Shown piece by piece: positions 10,005 through 21,662 of a stretch of DNA of 64,000 bases (its first letter is position 1; every line of letters starts with the position of its first letter). Source of the DNA: Bolinopsis microptera (taxonomy: Eukaryota > Ctenophora > Tentaculata > Lobata > Bolinopsidae); the NCBI RefSeq assembly GCF_026151205.1, contig NC_087081.1, forward strand, positions 10,601,113 through 10,665,112. Reading direction: 5' to 3'. A program made the position numbers and the translations under genes. The notes under the pieces were generated by a model that saw only the letters and a program-made list of their open reading frames with translations, had not been told where the DNA came from and searched no databases.

Positions 10005-13000
10005 TAATATTTAATTTAGGAGGGTTTTTGTAATTTTTATAGGACTGGTTCACAGAGTGAACAGATTCCAGATTTATATATTTTTAAACTGATATTTAAT
10101 AAATGATTAAAAGAACAAATTTTAAAGTTGCCATTAGATCCAAAAATACACCCATTATGCTCACTTAAAAACAACTCTAAATCAGTAGGCTGTCACTCTA
10201 TTAATCAAGAAAACAACAATTTCAAGAAAACAAAATGCACCACACCACTACCTCCACTGCACTAATAGTTATACAATAAATTCTACAATCCTAATTTTGT
10301 ATCGTGATGGAGACCGGTGTTCATACAAAACATTTACTAGGTTGCCGTTTGGTGTGAGCAATAGCGAACAGCACGCACACTCCTTTGCCCCGTCAATCCA
10401 CCTGGGGTCAAGCGGTATCTTCAAACTCTCCCGGGCAATTGCCCATAAGATTCTAGGTAGCCCCGTTGATGGGAGGTTGTTCAGTGATGTTACCAAGGCC
10501 CAAAATAGATTTTCCCCACGTTCTCGTAGATCTGTAATCCAGTCATGGTAGTCAAACTGATATGCGAAATCTGCTGCTGTTGCAATAGACCTGTGCGTGC
10601 TGGACATCCATTTTTGATTTGTCAGATGTGTGACAAAATAATGCACAAAAAATGTAAAACTGATGATAACATAACCAAATTTCGAGATGCAACATACTGC
10701 AAAATATGCACTGATGCCAATGATATTGTACGGTACAACCCTTTCTACCAAGCTCCACACTTTGCAAACAATGGCCTCATTGATGATGAGCCAGTTAATT
10801 ATATTGAATCTATCTACAATAGCTCAAAGATTCTTGAAAATTGCAAAACATTCTCCATAACTGAGTTGAATGCTACCGTCCTACCTAAAAATTCAGCTAA
10901 ATATTTGTCCAAATTATTCCTAAATATTGATGGAAATGCATCAAACTTTGACAACTTTGCAGTTGAGCTGTCTTGTATCGACCACAAATTCTCTGTTATC
11001 GGTCTTGCAGAAACAAATACTAATCCCGAAAATGGAACTCTGTATCAGCTTAACGGATACTCCTCCTGTTACCAATCACGTTATTTTTGTCAAAAGAAAA
11101 ACCAGTTCAAGGGTAAAGGATCAGGAGTGTGTCTTTACCTGCACAACTCCTTTAACTTCAACAAAATCCCTGGCTTATCTCTCTGTAATGAACACATAGA
11201 ATCACTGTTCGTATCCATCACTAGCTTGCAAGACCCAACTGTTGTAGGGGTTATATACCGTCCCCCAAACGCATCACTTGAACTGTTCAACGAAGCATAT
11301 GAATGTATTCTCTCAAAACTGAATGGCAAAAAAGTATATATTCTTGGTGATTTCAATATAAACATGTTGAAGGACCCATCTCCATCAGAGGACAAATTCC
11401 AAGAAATAATATTCAACAACGGCTTCATACCAACCATATCAGTACCAACTCACCAAATGCCTGGCTGTTCCAGGACCTGTATTGACAATATCCATACCAA
11501 TGTAGTAGATCAAACCCTTATTTCTGGTGTGATATCTGACAAGATCTCCCACCATCACCCTATATTCACTCTTATTGAACTTTCCCCTGACTCTGTGCCA
11601 ACACCTGATTCATCAGACAAAATTACTATACACTACGACTATAGTAATGCTAACTTAGAAAAGCTCTGTCTTGAAATAGAAAACGATGTAGATAGGTTCC
11701 ACCACAGCTGTAACACATTTGATTCTTTCATGCAGTTATTTCAAGAAAAGATAGATTTGTCTTGCAAACTTCTAACTCCTAGAACCACTAAACGTAACAG
11801 CATAACCAACCCTTGGATTACCCAGGGCCTAATTAATTCCATCGATAAGAAAGCTAGGTTGTATTTCGAATGGAAGAAGACTTGTACATTAAAACTACCT
11901 GACGGGGACCCAAACAAGCACATCTACTACAAGGAATTCGACAAGTTTCTCAAAAGGTCAATAAATATGGCAAAGGCTATGTGCTATACTCAAAAATTCG
12001 AGAAGTACAGCATGAATTCGAAAAAGACTTGGGAAGTTATAAATGAACTCCGTGGTAAAAATTTGTCTAGATGTAAGGACGATTTTGTCATAGATGGCCA
12101 GAGAGTTACTTGCAGACGAATAATTGCTAACAAATTTTGTGAATATTTTACATCTCTTGCAAGTAATCTCAATAAAAATGTATTGTCAAACAATAGTATT
12201 TCTCTGGAACCAGTAGAATCATTTGCTCAGTTCATGTCTAATTCAGTATCTGACTCCATATACCTAGAAGAAACTAATGAAGACGAGATTGTCGAGGTCA
12301 TCAGAGATTTTCAAAATGGCAAGGCGAGTGACATACCTATAATCGTTGTAAAAAAATCTGCAAAGCTCATTGCTGGTACCTTGGCCAGGCTTTACAACAC
12401 ATGTATACAAAGTGGTACATTCCCAAGTATATTTAAAACTGGTAAAGTTATTCCTATTTACAAGAAAGACAATAAGGAATGCATTGAAAATTATCGGCCT
12501 GTATCAATATTACCTTTATTTGGAAAAATCTTTGAGAAGATCATTTACAAACGCCTTTATAATTTCTTCACATCTAAAGGTGTACTAACAGACTCACAGT
12601 TTGGATTTAGAAAAGGCCATTCTACCACTCATGCTCTACACAAATCTATAGACTCCGTTACAAAGTCTCTGGCTAGCAATAAACATGTATTGGGCATATT
12701 CATTGACTTGAGCAAAGCCTTTGACACCCTTGATCACAATATTCTTCTAAGCAAGTTAAATTCCTACGGTATTAGGGGTTCAGCACTTACCTTACTTAAA
12801 AGCTATTTGACTAACAGAAAGCAGTATGTTATGTATAACGATGTACCATCAGTAACAATGGACGTGAAATTTGGAGTACCACAAGGGTCAATTCTTGGGC
12901 CACTACTCTTCCTACTGTATATGAACGATATAGTAAACTGTTTTTCAGACAGTGAGGTGAAATTTGTACTTTATGCTGATGACACTAATATCTTCATATC

Positions 13001-14100
13001 AGGACCATCTAGAGAAGCAACATATAAAAAAGCCAACTTAGTACTTAAACATGTCTCGATTTACATGAAATGTAATCTACTTCATATCAACATGTCCAAA
13101 TGCTGCTACATACATTTTAAACCTGCCTCTGAATATGATGACACCTGTGCGCGGACTAGACCATTTGCTAACCTGCTAGATGAATCTAGATCAATATTCA
13201 TCGATGGTAAGGTTATCACTAAAGTCAAGGATACCAAATTCTTAGGTGTTGTTATAGATAGTAAGCTAAACTGGATTGCCCACATGCACTACATCCGTAA
13301 AAAGCTGCGGACCATGACTGGTGCAATCTGTAGAATCCGGCACTCTATACCTGCAGAACTATACTTGAAAATATATAATGCTCTTTTTGAATCACATCTC
13401 AGTTATGGTATAAGTGTTTGGGGTGTTGTCATCAAGGAACGGTCCAATGACAGTCTTTTTATCACTCAGAAGCACTGTATAAGGATCCTTTTTGGTGATC
13501 TCGACTCATATCTAGATAAACAATCAACATGTGCAAGAACTAGACCATATGGTATGCAAAGATTAGGCCATAAACATTTTGAAAAGGAGCATACAAAACC
13601 CATTTTTAATAGACTAAAAATTCTTACAGTTCAAAACTTGTTCAAGTACCATTGCATTTCAGAATTCTCTAAGATTATCAAGTACCACTGCCCATACTCC
13701 CTTTATGAGGCCATCAACATTTCAAACCGTACAACGAGTTTAACGGTTATTCTTCTTAATAAATCAAATACTTTTTTGTTCACTGCAGCCAAGCTTTGGA
13801 ACACTGTTCATAAAAAAATTCTAACCTCAAGCAATTGCCTAGAAACTTCCATTAACTTGATAAAATTGAGAACCAAGGCACTATTATTACAAGTACAGGC
13901 TGCTGATTTAAAAGATACTTGGAATCCAAACAATTTTAAATTGCAGTAATCTATTCTTATCGCAGCAGCACACACTTAACACACTTAATATTACTATCAT
14001 GATTGTATTATAGACTGAAAAGCTCTCAGATCAATTTTGGGCGTTTTTAACCACTTGTTGTAATGTTTTTAATTATTTAATATCTTAACTTAACTAAATT
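10005..14100 (+). mobile_element. Second LINE (Jockey/CR1-like) inside the inverted-repeat block
   Basis: A single long EN-RT ORF (10545-13949) with A/T-rich flanks. The exact ends are not visible and the limits given are approximate. It lies in the opposite orientation to the first LINE and differs clearly from it in protein sequence. I saw no separate CCHC ORF1 upstream, so the element is either 5' truncated or has another organisation. Confidence 0.75.
10545..13949 (+). CDS. LINE protein: PHD-like finger, endonuclease and reverse transcriptase in one ORF
   Basis: 1134 codons. Residues ~7-60 form a Cys/His-rich finger (CEICCCCNRPV, CQMCDKIMHKKC, CKIC), a PHD-like C4HC3 pattern fused directly to the enzyme. 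Residues ~110-350 are the APE-type endonuclease (IGLAETNT, GVIYRPPNA, YILGDFNINML, SHHHPIFT). The reverse transcriptase follows: LGIFIDLSKAFDTLDHN (motif A), FGVPQGSILGPLLFLLYMN (motif B), FVLYADDTNIF (catalytic YADD) and KFLGVVIDSKLNW. The C-terminal region has two TCARTRP segments. The first Met is weak and the frame may extend upstream. No inactivating stop is seen, so the enzyme may be functional. It would act at the nucleus during target-primed insertion. Confidence 0.93.
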   Translation: MVVKLICEICCCCNRPVRAGHPFLICQMCDKIMHKKCKTDDNITKFRDATYCKICTDANDIVRYNPFYQAPHFANNGLIDDEPVNYIESIYNSSKILENCKTFSITELNATVLPKNSAKYLSKLFLNIDGNASNFDNFAVELSCIDHKFSVIGLAETNTNPENGTLYQLNGYSSCYQSRYFCQKKNQFKGKGSGVCLYLHNSFNFNKIPGLSLCNEHIESLFVSITSLQDPTVVGVIYRPPNASLELFNEAYECILSKLNGKKVYILGDFNINMLKDPSPSEDKFQEIIFNNGFIPTISVPTHQMPGCSRTCIDNIHTNVVDQTLISGVISDKISHHHPIFTLIELSPDSVPTPDSSDKITIHYDYSNANLEKLCLEIENDVDRFHHSCNTFDSFMQLFQEKIDLSCKLLTPRTTKRNSITNPWITQGLINSIDKKARLYFEWKKTCTLKLPDGDPNKHIYYKEFDKFLKRSINMAKAMCYTQKFEKYSMNSKKTWEVINELRGKNLSRCKDDFVIDGQRVTCRRIIANKFCEYFTSLASNLNKNVLSNNSISLEPVESFAQFMSNSVSDSIYLEETNEDEIVEVIRDFQNGKASDIPIIVVKKSAKLIAGTLARLYNTCIQSGTFPSIFKTGKVIPIYKKDNKECIENYRPVSILPLFGKIFEKIIYKRLYNFFTSKGVLTDSQFGFRKGHSTTHALHKSIDSVTKSLASNKHVLGIFIDLSKAFDTLDHNILLSKLNSYGIRGSALTLLKSYLTNRKQYVMYNDVPSVTMDVKFGVPQGSILGPLLFLLYMNDIVNCFSDSEVKFVLYADDTNIFISGPSREATYKKANLVLKHVSIYMKCNLLHINMSKCCYIHFKPASEYDDTCARTRPFANLLDESRSIFIDGKVITKVKDTKFLGVVIDSKLNWIAHMHYIRKKLRTMTGAICRIRHSIPAELYLKIYNALFESHLSYGISVWGVVIKERSNDSLFITQKHCIRILFGDLDSYLDKQSTCARTRPYGMQRLGHKHFEKEHTKPIFNRLKILTVQNLFKYHCISEFSKIIKYHCPYSLYEAINISNRTTSLTVILLNKSNTFLFTAAKLWNTVHKKILTSSNCLETSINLIKLRTKALLLQVQAADLKDTWNPNNFKLQ

Positions 14101-15790
14101 TTTATTCAGATCGAATTAACAAATAATATTTGATAATTTATTCGATAGTTTAGTCTGATATTGATATTGACTATATTGATATTGTTATTATTGAATGAAG
14201 TTAACTCCAGACGTACATAATATTACTTCTTTTAACAAAGGGACTTGGAGTATAAACGACCAAGTTAGCATACATTTTCAACCAACCAAGAATTCTGGAG
14301 GCAAAGGTGGGTGCGTAAACTTTATGGTCTGTACTCTCCGATCCTGTATCACCCAGGATTCTTTTCGACGTTTTTGGTAAAAGGTATATACCTTCTAGTC
14401 AATCTCTTGCTACTCCAAGTCCCCCAAGATTTCTAAACTAAAGTTCGTCCTAGTTATATTATATTATATAAAATATATTTTTTGTTTGCTGTAACTGATA
14501 CTAAATAAAATTGTTGTTTTCCTGAAATTGTTGTTTTCCTGAACCTATATCTAATCTATTTAAAGAGTGACAACCATACTGCACATTGAATTAGGATTCC
14601 GTTCAATATCAAATTGATATATTGTAAACTTGTTTAATCTGTAATAAATGGCATAAAATTGAAATTTTTGTTTAACTGAATTTTTGTTTAACTGAGATAG
14701 TTTTAATATTGGAACAGAGGAATTTGTTTCCATTTGAATCAATCAAACTAGATGAATTGTTGTAAATACTGAGATCAAACTATCAATCTACAGGCTATCG
14801 TCAAACATGTTGCAAGGCGTCATCTTCAGTGACATAAGCCGTCAAATTATTTGTTATATAGTAGTGTTGAAAGCATTAAAACTAATATTAATTAGTATTA
14901 TAATATTAGTATTAAAATTAATATTGGAACAAGTTCAATATAATCTTCAGTGAAAAATTAAATGATGATTACTGTATCAAATCTAAAAACAAAAACAGAT
15001 ACTGTTTATAAATATTATTATATTATGATTGTAAAATAAAGGATTAAATTTTAAATTTGTTTCACTAAATTTGTTTCGCTTAAATACAAATTTCAGTTTG
15101 AAATTTGGGCATAGCTTCTCTGGTATGGGGCGCTATAGGCTAATTTTAGGTGTTCTACAATGCGCGAAAGCACATGGGTAGCTGGAAACGTGATCCAGGT
15201 GATAATTTTTTTACATCATGCTTGTCGCCGCGCGCTTACAAGTTGCACGCATTTTGTGATCAAATTACAATCTTCTGATTGGCCAAAAAGCTGCATAAAT
15301 ATCGCAAATTGATTCCGCTGTAAAATATAATTTTTAAATACTTTAATTTGGCCTAACACAAAAACATTAAAAATAACTTTTAAACTTAAGTGTTGAGAAA
15401 AACAATTTTTTCAGAGCTACGAACAGTTTCATTGACAATTCCAATCTTATGCAAATTGACGCGGCCCAGTGATGCATTTTGCTGATCTTACGACGCGAAA
15501 AAAACTTTATTTGAAAAACCTTATTGATTATTTAAAAGAAACATTTATATTTTATGCGCGGCGCAATAGTGCATTGCACGACAAACGAACAGTTTGCAAA
15601 ATCGGATGTCGTCAGCTCTTCAACTATTTGCCAAAGTACATTGCCATTAGGCTGGTTTCATGGGATGAAATACAAAATATAATAAAGCTATTTGTCATTT
15701 GATGTATAGTTAAATTTAAACTTGTTTAAAACTTGTTTTGTGTCTTGATACTTTTAATTTAGTTAAATCCATTTTTGGACTTAATTACAC
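14101..15790. other. AT-rich spacer with three short tandem duplications
   Basis: No gene seen. There are three separate tandem duplications of about 15-16 bp: TTGTTGTTTTCCTGAA at 14511-14543, TTTTTGTTTAACTGA at 14664-14697 and AATTTGTTTC near 15053-15080. GC-rich patches with GCGCGC (15225-15240) and ATGCGCGGCGCAA (15554-15567) resemble patches in the flanking inverted repeats. Confidence 0.5.
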
Positions 15791-15794
15791 CTGG

Positions 15795-15930
15795 TAATAA
15801 AAATAAAATCATCAGCAACAAGCTTATCCTTCAATCTAATAATACAATCATTAAACGTGTTGAAGAAACTAAATTTCTTGGCGTAATAATACACAACAAA
15901 ATTAACTGAAAAAATGCTTAAGGCTTATTT
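15795..15930 (+). pseudogene. Degraded LINE reverse-transcriptase fragment, left part
   Basis: One frame reads KLILQSNNTIIKRV and ETKFLGVIIHNKIN. This is the region just after the catalytic domain in Jockey/CR1 reverse transcriptases (compare TKFLGVVIDSKLNW in the intact LINE at 10545). A stop replaces the expected Trp. The remnant continues at 20840 on the other side of the palindrome, so the palindrome appears to have entered it. Confidence 0.65.
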
Positions 15931-16184
15931 TGTAATTTGGGTGGCTATTAAATTTGGACCGTTCTGTGTACGAGCGTGCTGAATCACTCTACAGTCGATC
16001 TTCGAGATTGTTCTAAAAGGGTCCCCGACAGTTGAAACCAACTTCAATAGATGTATTTTTGGACGCTGATTCCGAATCACCCCCCATGACATAGGGTTAA
16101 AATGCTCCCCTGACGAGATATTGGCGAAAAACTGTCTTGATCACGTGATATGACCGTATAAGGAAGTTAGTCTAATTTCTCGAT

Positions 16185-16240
16185 AGGGTTAGGGTTTCAG
16201 CATATGCTTTTGTTAAGGATTGGGTTAGGGTTAGGGTTGG
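16185..16240. repeat. Short telomere-like TTAGGG tracts, left arm
   Basis: Three to four TTAGGG units in two clusters (16185-16197, 16221-16240) within the left arm of element A. The complementary CCCTAA tracts are at 20558-20617 in the right arm. Confidence 0.8.
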
Positions 16241-16341
16241 GATCAGATTACAGGGTTAAATTTTCGAATAGTCGTTCAGGACCAGCTAGAGAAGGGGTTG
16301 AAAAAGTCACGTGACAGTCGAGTGTAGAGTGATTAATCATC

Positions 16342-17308
16342 ATCCTTCTGTCAATGAAACAAGAAATTTTTTTTCAATGAAACAAGAAATTTAATTTTAG
16401 CACATTTTACAGAATAAAAAGATGTAAAACAATTCATAAAATATAATGCCCATTTGGTGTATGACTTTTTGTCCTTGACTGCTAGTTTGGTTTTGGAAGG
16501 ACAGGTAACTAACGGGGCAAGGAATGCGCGTGCCTGAAAGCTTTTGCACACACCGAAACGCTAGTTCAGTTAGGTTTTTAGAGACAGGGCTCATTTTAGG
16601 ACTAGAAGAAATTTGTTAGTAGACATTAGGGGTTCTGTTTATAGTTGTTACTATAGGTTGCAGTCTTGTTGTGACAAAAAGTCTACACTAAAACATGCTT
16701 TAGTTTATATTGTGTGGTTCAAGGATATAAAATGTGGCTTCAAGGTGGATATTAAAGAGCTTGCGAAAGATTATGGCCTTTGTATCAATGGTTATAATAA
16801 GCTATAAATATCTTAAACTATACAGTGCTAATTAAAAATTTCTTTGTACTTCATTCTCAGATTAGATTTTAAAATTCAAAAAATATACATTTATTTTATT
16901 AATACCTTCTCACACATTCTTTACTCACAGGACAAGACTTGGAAAACAGTAGCCTAGAGGAATTTAATTGAGATGTGTGTGAACAGCCAGTTATAATGTT
17001 TGGAAAATAATATTTGTGCAGTCAAAATCTTTTACGGTCCAATCAAGCAGGGCGTGGTTATGCTGATTGGCTAATAGCGCACTTTTAAGTTTTCCTCGCA
17101 AGCACATTACACTAGTAGTAAAGTCAGTCATTCTGAACTTTTCTGTGTAATTTTTATGGTAAGTATTTAAAGTTAAAGTGCACAAATCTGTACTTTAAAT
17201 TTTTATACTATCTTCACAATTACTTTAAAACCAAAACTGACTCGAATCCTAAAGCATAAACAGCTGGAATATCGTTTTGCTCTTAACTCTTCAAGAAATG
17301 ATTTCATG
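16342..17308. other. ~970 bp insertion present only in the left arm of element A
   Basis: The right arm passes from CCGATTTCGAATAAG to the next matching block in ~35 bp, while the left arm has ~970 bp here. It holds a tandem TTTCAATGAAACAAGAAATTT duplication at 16353-16392 and no convincing gene or terminal repeats. Confidence 0.6.
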
Positions 17309-20300
17309 CTAATACTCCAGTAGCAGGGAGGGGTTGAGTGTGCACTTCGATGTATAGAGTTTTTTGCTACTGAATCGGGTTAAATAGGTCATTGGTAACT
17401 CAAATCACCGAGGGGCGCATTTTGTATCGCTAGTCCCAGTCCTACAGGGCGAAATTTCTAAATTGCCCTCAGGCGAAAATTTGGGATTTTTGTATCTCGG
17501 CTTCTAAAAGACTTAGAGATTTGAATATTGGCTTAAAATAACCGCAATAGCCTTATTTATATACAAGTTATGGAGCAATCTAAGGTCTCAAGTGCCTAGT
17601 TTTAAAGATATTCACGAAAAACCGTTTTTTGGCTCATCGCAGCCTGAAATACCGGATTATTTTTTATCTCGAGCTAGAAAGATTGTAGAAACTTCTCCTA
17701 TATTGAAAAATATGCGCAATTAGCACATTTATATAAGACTTATGAATCATTATATGCTCTAAAATGCTTATTTGTAGAGATATTAGCAAAAATCAGTCAT
17801 TTTGTTTACACCAATACAAATTTGGTAATTAATTTTGTCTTTTTGTTGCAAATATTCACGTTGCAATTTTCAAGATGCGGTTTGTTGCTATCGATAGGAC
17901 TTTATATGCTATTGCATGGTTTTGATACAATCCTTCAGCACCTGACATAGGCAATAGGGGTCACAAACCCTGAAATGTCAGGAACTGGGCAGTGGCCGAG
18001 ATAAATATTTGATAATTACTTGGACTCTTGACTGACATACATCTTTTCAACGGTTAGTTAGACATCTTAAACCAGTATTGAACGTTAAGAACAACAGTGA
18101 TTTCTCTCCGTGGAGACAGAGGTGCGAGAAAAAACATTGTTAATATAAACAGTCTAGATCTTAACTTGGAGCCACAAGGCCAAGGGTAATTTTTGAGTGT
18201 TTAGGGAATTTTTTATATTCTTAAAGGTTTGTTTTTATATAGGGTCATTGCTATATTATGTGTATATTGTTTGAATAATTTTATAGTATTGAACGTTGAG
18301 TAAAACTTTTGATCCATTTGTAGCTCAGGTGATGTGCCCCAAAACCTCACGCCTGAGTGACAGTGGGCCTTATCGATCATGAGCAGCAAATCACAATGAC
18401 TTTGGGCCTCAGAGAGAAGGGCATTCGTACTCTTGGCTTAAATTGGTTCTTCGTTATTATCATCGATCAGGTTTCTAACTTCTATATCATCTGCCTGTCC
18501 AGTGTCCATCCGTCTCTTTGAGATTCATTATTACTTCAAGTTCAGCCATTTCGCTTCTGTTCAACTGTAGGCGTAATGAGGGACTTCAGTCCAGCGATAA
18601 AGTCAATATCTCTAGATTTAGCAATATCTGGTTTCGCTACTTTTAAGGTAATTGTGTTCAGCAAGCAAGTTTGTAAGTTTTCAGTCGTACTGCCCCAAAG
18701 TATTGGCCCCCAGGGCACCAGTAATGCTGGAGCACTGGTAATACTAATGCACATGGTAATTATGCTAACATAGCTCATTTTTAAGTTCCTTTTTCAGCAG
18801 TCTTCCCTATCATACTGGCAATAAAAACAGATTCACCTCCTTTATCTCTAAATATAATCTTGAACCTGAGCTCTACAGGTTATCGAATGTCCATCTTAGC
18901 ATTTACAATTTACATTGAGTCATCAATTAGAATTATGTGGGGCACAGAGTCACTGAAGGACAGGTATCGTTGGGCCCGAAGTTCTTCAAGTTTTGGGACC
19001 CAAAGTTGCAGGTGCCAGAGGTCCTGGGGCTGACAATAATTGGGGCACGAGGTTGGAGGACATTCGATAACCTGTATAGCCCAGGTTCAAGATTATATTA
19101 GAGATAAAGGAGGTGAATCTGTTTTTTGCCAGTATGATAGGGAAGACTGCTGAAAAAGGAACTTAAAAATGAGCTATGTTAAGCAAAAAATCAGCATAAT
19201 TACCATGTGCATTACCAGTGCTCCAGCATTACTGGTGCCCTGGGGGCCAATACTTTGGGGCAGTACGACTGAAAACTTACAAACTTGCTTGCTGAACACA
19301 ATTACCTTAAAAGTAGCGTAACCAGATATTGCTAAATCTAGAGATATTGACTTTATTGCTGGACTGAAGTCCCTCATTACGCCTACAGTTGAACAGAAGC
19401 GAAATGGCTGAACTTGAAGTAATAATGAATCTCAAAGAGACGGATGGACACTGGACAGGCAGATGATATAGAAGTTAGAAACCTGATCGATGATAATAAC
19501 GAAGAACCAATTTAAGCCAAGAGTACGAATGCCCTTGTCTCTGAGGCCCAAAGTCATTGTGATTTGCTGCTCATGATCGATAAGGCCCACTGTCACTCAG
19601 GCGTGAGGTTTTGGGGCACATCACCTGAGCTACAAATGGATCAGAAGTTTTACTTAACGTTCAATACTGGTTTAAGATGTTTAACTAACCGTTGAAAAGA
19701 TGTATGTGAGTCAAGAGTCAAGTAATTATCAAATATTTATCTCGGCCACTGCCCAGTTCCTGACATTTCAGGGTTTGTGACCCCTATTGCCTATGTCAGG
19801 TGCTGAAGGATTGTATCAAAACCATGCAATAGCATATAAAGCCCTATCGATAGCAACAAACCGCATCTTGAAAATTGCAACGTGAATATTTGCAACAAAA
19901 AGACAAAATGAATTACCAAATTTGTATTGGTGTAACCAAAATGACTGATTTTTGCTAATATCTCAACAAATAAGCATTTTAGAGCATATAATGATTCATA
20001 AGTCTTATATAAATGTGCTCATTGCGCATATTTTTCAATAGAGGAGAAGTTTCTACGACCTTTCTAGCTCGAGATAAAAAATAATCCGGTATTTCAGGCT
20101 GCGATGAGCCAAAAAACGGTTTTTCGTGAATATCTTTAAAACTAGGCACTTGAGACCTTAGATTGCTTCATAACTTGTATATAAATAAGGCTATTGCGGT
20201 TATTTTAAGCCAATATTCAAATCTCTAAGTCTTTTAGAAGCCGAGATACAAAAATCCCAAATTTTCGCCTGAGGGCAATTTAGAAATTTCGCCCTGTAGG

Positions 20301-20557
20301 ACTGGGACTAGCGATACAAAATGCGCCCCTCGGTGATTTGAGTTACCAATGACCTATTTAACCCGATTCAGTAGCAAAAAACTCTATACATCGAAGTGCA
20401 CACTCAACCCCTCCCTGCTACTGGAGTATAAGTAATAGGTCTTATTCGAAATCGGATGATGATTAATCACTCTACACTCGACTGTCGCGTGACTTTTTAA
20501 ACACGTTCTTTTGGTGGCCCTGAATGACTATTCGAAATCATAGCCCTATAATCTGAT

Positions 20558-20617
20558 CCCAACCCTAACCCTAACCCAATCTCTAACAAAAGCATATGCT
20601 GAAACCCTAACCCTAAC
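20558..20617. repeat. Short telomere-like CCCTAA tracts, right arm
   Basis: The inverted counterpart of 16185-16240: AACCCTAACCCTAACCC and a second AAACCCTAACCCTAAC cluster. Confidence 0.8.
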
Positions 20618-20839
20618 GAGAAATTAGACTTACTTCCGTATATGGTCATATCACGTGATCGAGACAGTTTTTCGCCAATATCTCGCTAGGGGAGCATTTT
20701 AACCCTATGTCATGGGGGGTGATTCGGAATCAGCGTCCGAAAATACATCAAATGAAGTTGGTCTCAACTGTCGGGGGGCCTTTTAGAAAAATCTCGAAGA
20801 TCGACTGTAGAGTGATTTAGCACGCTCGTTCGAAATCAG

Positions 20840-21250
20840 CATAAAAAGTACATTGGTAAAGCTTACTTTGATAATCCCACAGCTTATTCATATACCAAAA
20901 ACGTATAAGCATATTCACAGAACGGTCCAAATCTAATCGCCACACTTATCTTGCTTCTATATTAAAATGTGAAGTCGATTTCGGTGTGGGGAGGCTTATC
21001 AAACAACAGACTAGAACCTATATTTAAATAGCCAAAGATGTGCACTATTCGGTGATTAAGTTCTCAACATGTTCCAGAGCTCGCTCAATAAGATCTCAAA
21101 AATTGGGCACTTAACAGACTTCAATAAACATGAATCTAGCAAGCCACTTCTTTGTAGAAACTCAATACCATTGTCTTCTAGAAATGTTGAAAGTAATCAA
21201 ACTTCACACCAATACATTATACAACTTATTATATCAATTGTCACCACAAC
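20840..21250 (+). pseudogene. Degraded LINE reverse-transcriptase fragment, right part
   Basis: Frames here show GVWGGLSNNRLEPIFK, then SKPLLCRNSIPLSS further on. These resemble the post-RT C-terminal region of Jockey/CR1 LINEs (WG...L..IFK.QK... and ..KPLF..L.IL). Stops and frame changes show it is dead. It reads as the continuation of the fragment at 15795, interrupted by foldback element A. Confidence 0.55.
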
Positions 21251-21324
21251 GTGATAATTACTTTTTTTAATTTAAACGAAATGTTTTATTTTACATTCCT
21301 TTAATCATAAATAAAATAAGAGCT

Positions 21325-21376
21325 TAAACCACGAATTAGTAAACTTGAGGAAAACCACGAATTAGTAAACTTGAGG
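21325..21376. repeat. 25 bp tandem duplication
   Basis: AACCACGAATTAGTAAACTT plus GAGGA occurs twice in a row. The surrounding 21260-21660 is AT-rich, with a short (C)n at 21643-21651 and no gene seen. Confidence 0.85.
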
Positions 21377-21662
21377 AAATGTTCATTATTTAAAAAACTT
21401 TATTTGGTTGTTAGTATTTTTATTATGGTAAGTGGTTGAATTTAGGGGAATTTAGTGGGACGGACAGGGTCAGTTTCTCTATTGTCTTAGAAAAATTTCT
21501 ACTTTACAGTTAAGTATGCAATGCTGAGTGGCAGGAATGAGGGACCAAAACGCTTGGGGCTAACAATGGCCCACTTAAATACCCCTACTCCAACGAATTT
21601 GATTGTGTTTTAAAGCGTCTGGAAGTATGTGGAATACACACACCCCCCCCCCACACAACAGA

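Larger units (their letters stand above)
15941..20943. repeat. Large foldback (palindromic) element A, ~5 kb
   Basis: The left arm (15970-16341 and 17309-18891) is the reverse complement of the right arm (19056-20430 and 20450-20829). The centre 18892-19055 is a ~160 bp unpaired loop. Matching pairs include CAGTCGATCTTCGAGATT with its complement near 20805, and GGGAGGGGTTGAGTGTGCAC (17325) with its complement near 20405. Arms differ by scattered substitutions and small indels, so this is an old, diverged palindrome. The outermost 28 bp pair (15941-15968 and 20916-20943) is offset by ~85 bp on the right only. No transposase, integrase or other long ORF is seen. The two ~65-codon ORFs at 18576-18773 and 19174-19377 are mirror images of the same arm and not evidence of coding. 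Confidence 0.9.

Noticed and set aside
10269-10760. 163-codon - strand ORF
   Set aside because: It is the antisense shadow of the LINE ORF start and shows no domain.
18542-19377. Mirror-image ORFs of 65-78 codons in palindrome A
   Set aside because: The ORF is the same sequence seen on both arms; no known domain and no codon-level conservation that would show selection.
15970-20829. Palindrome as an assembly or chimeric-read artefact
   Set aside because: The arms differ by scattered substitutions, indels and a 970 bp insertion, which a same-molecule hairpin read would not produce. Element B is closer to perfect, so I leave that risk open there.
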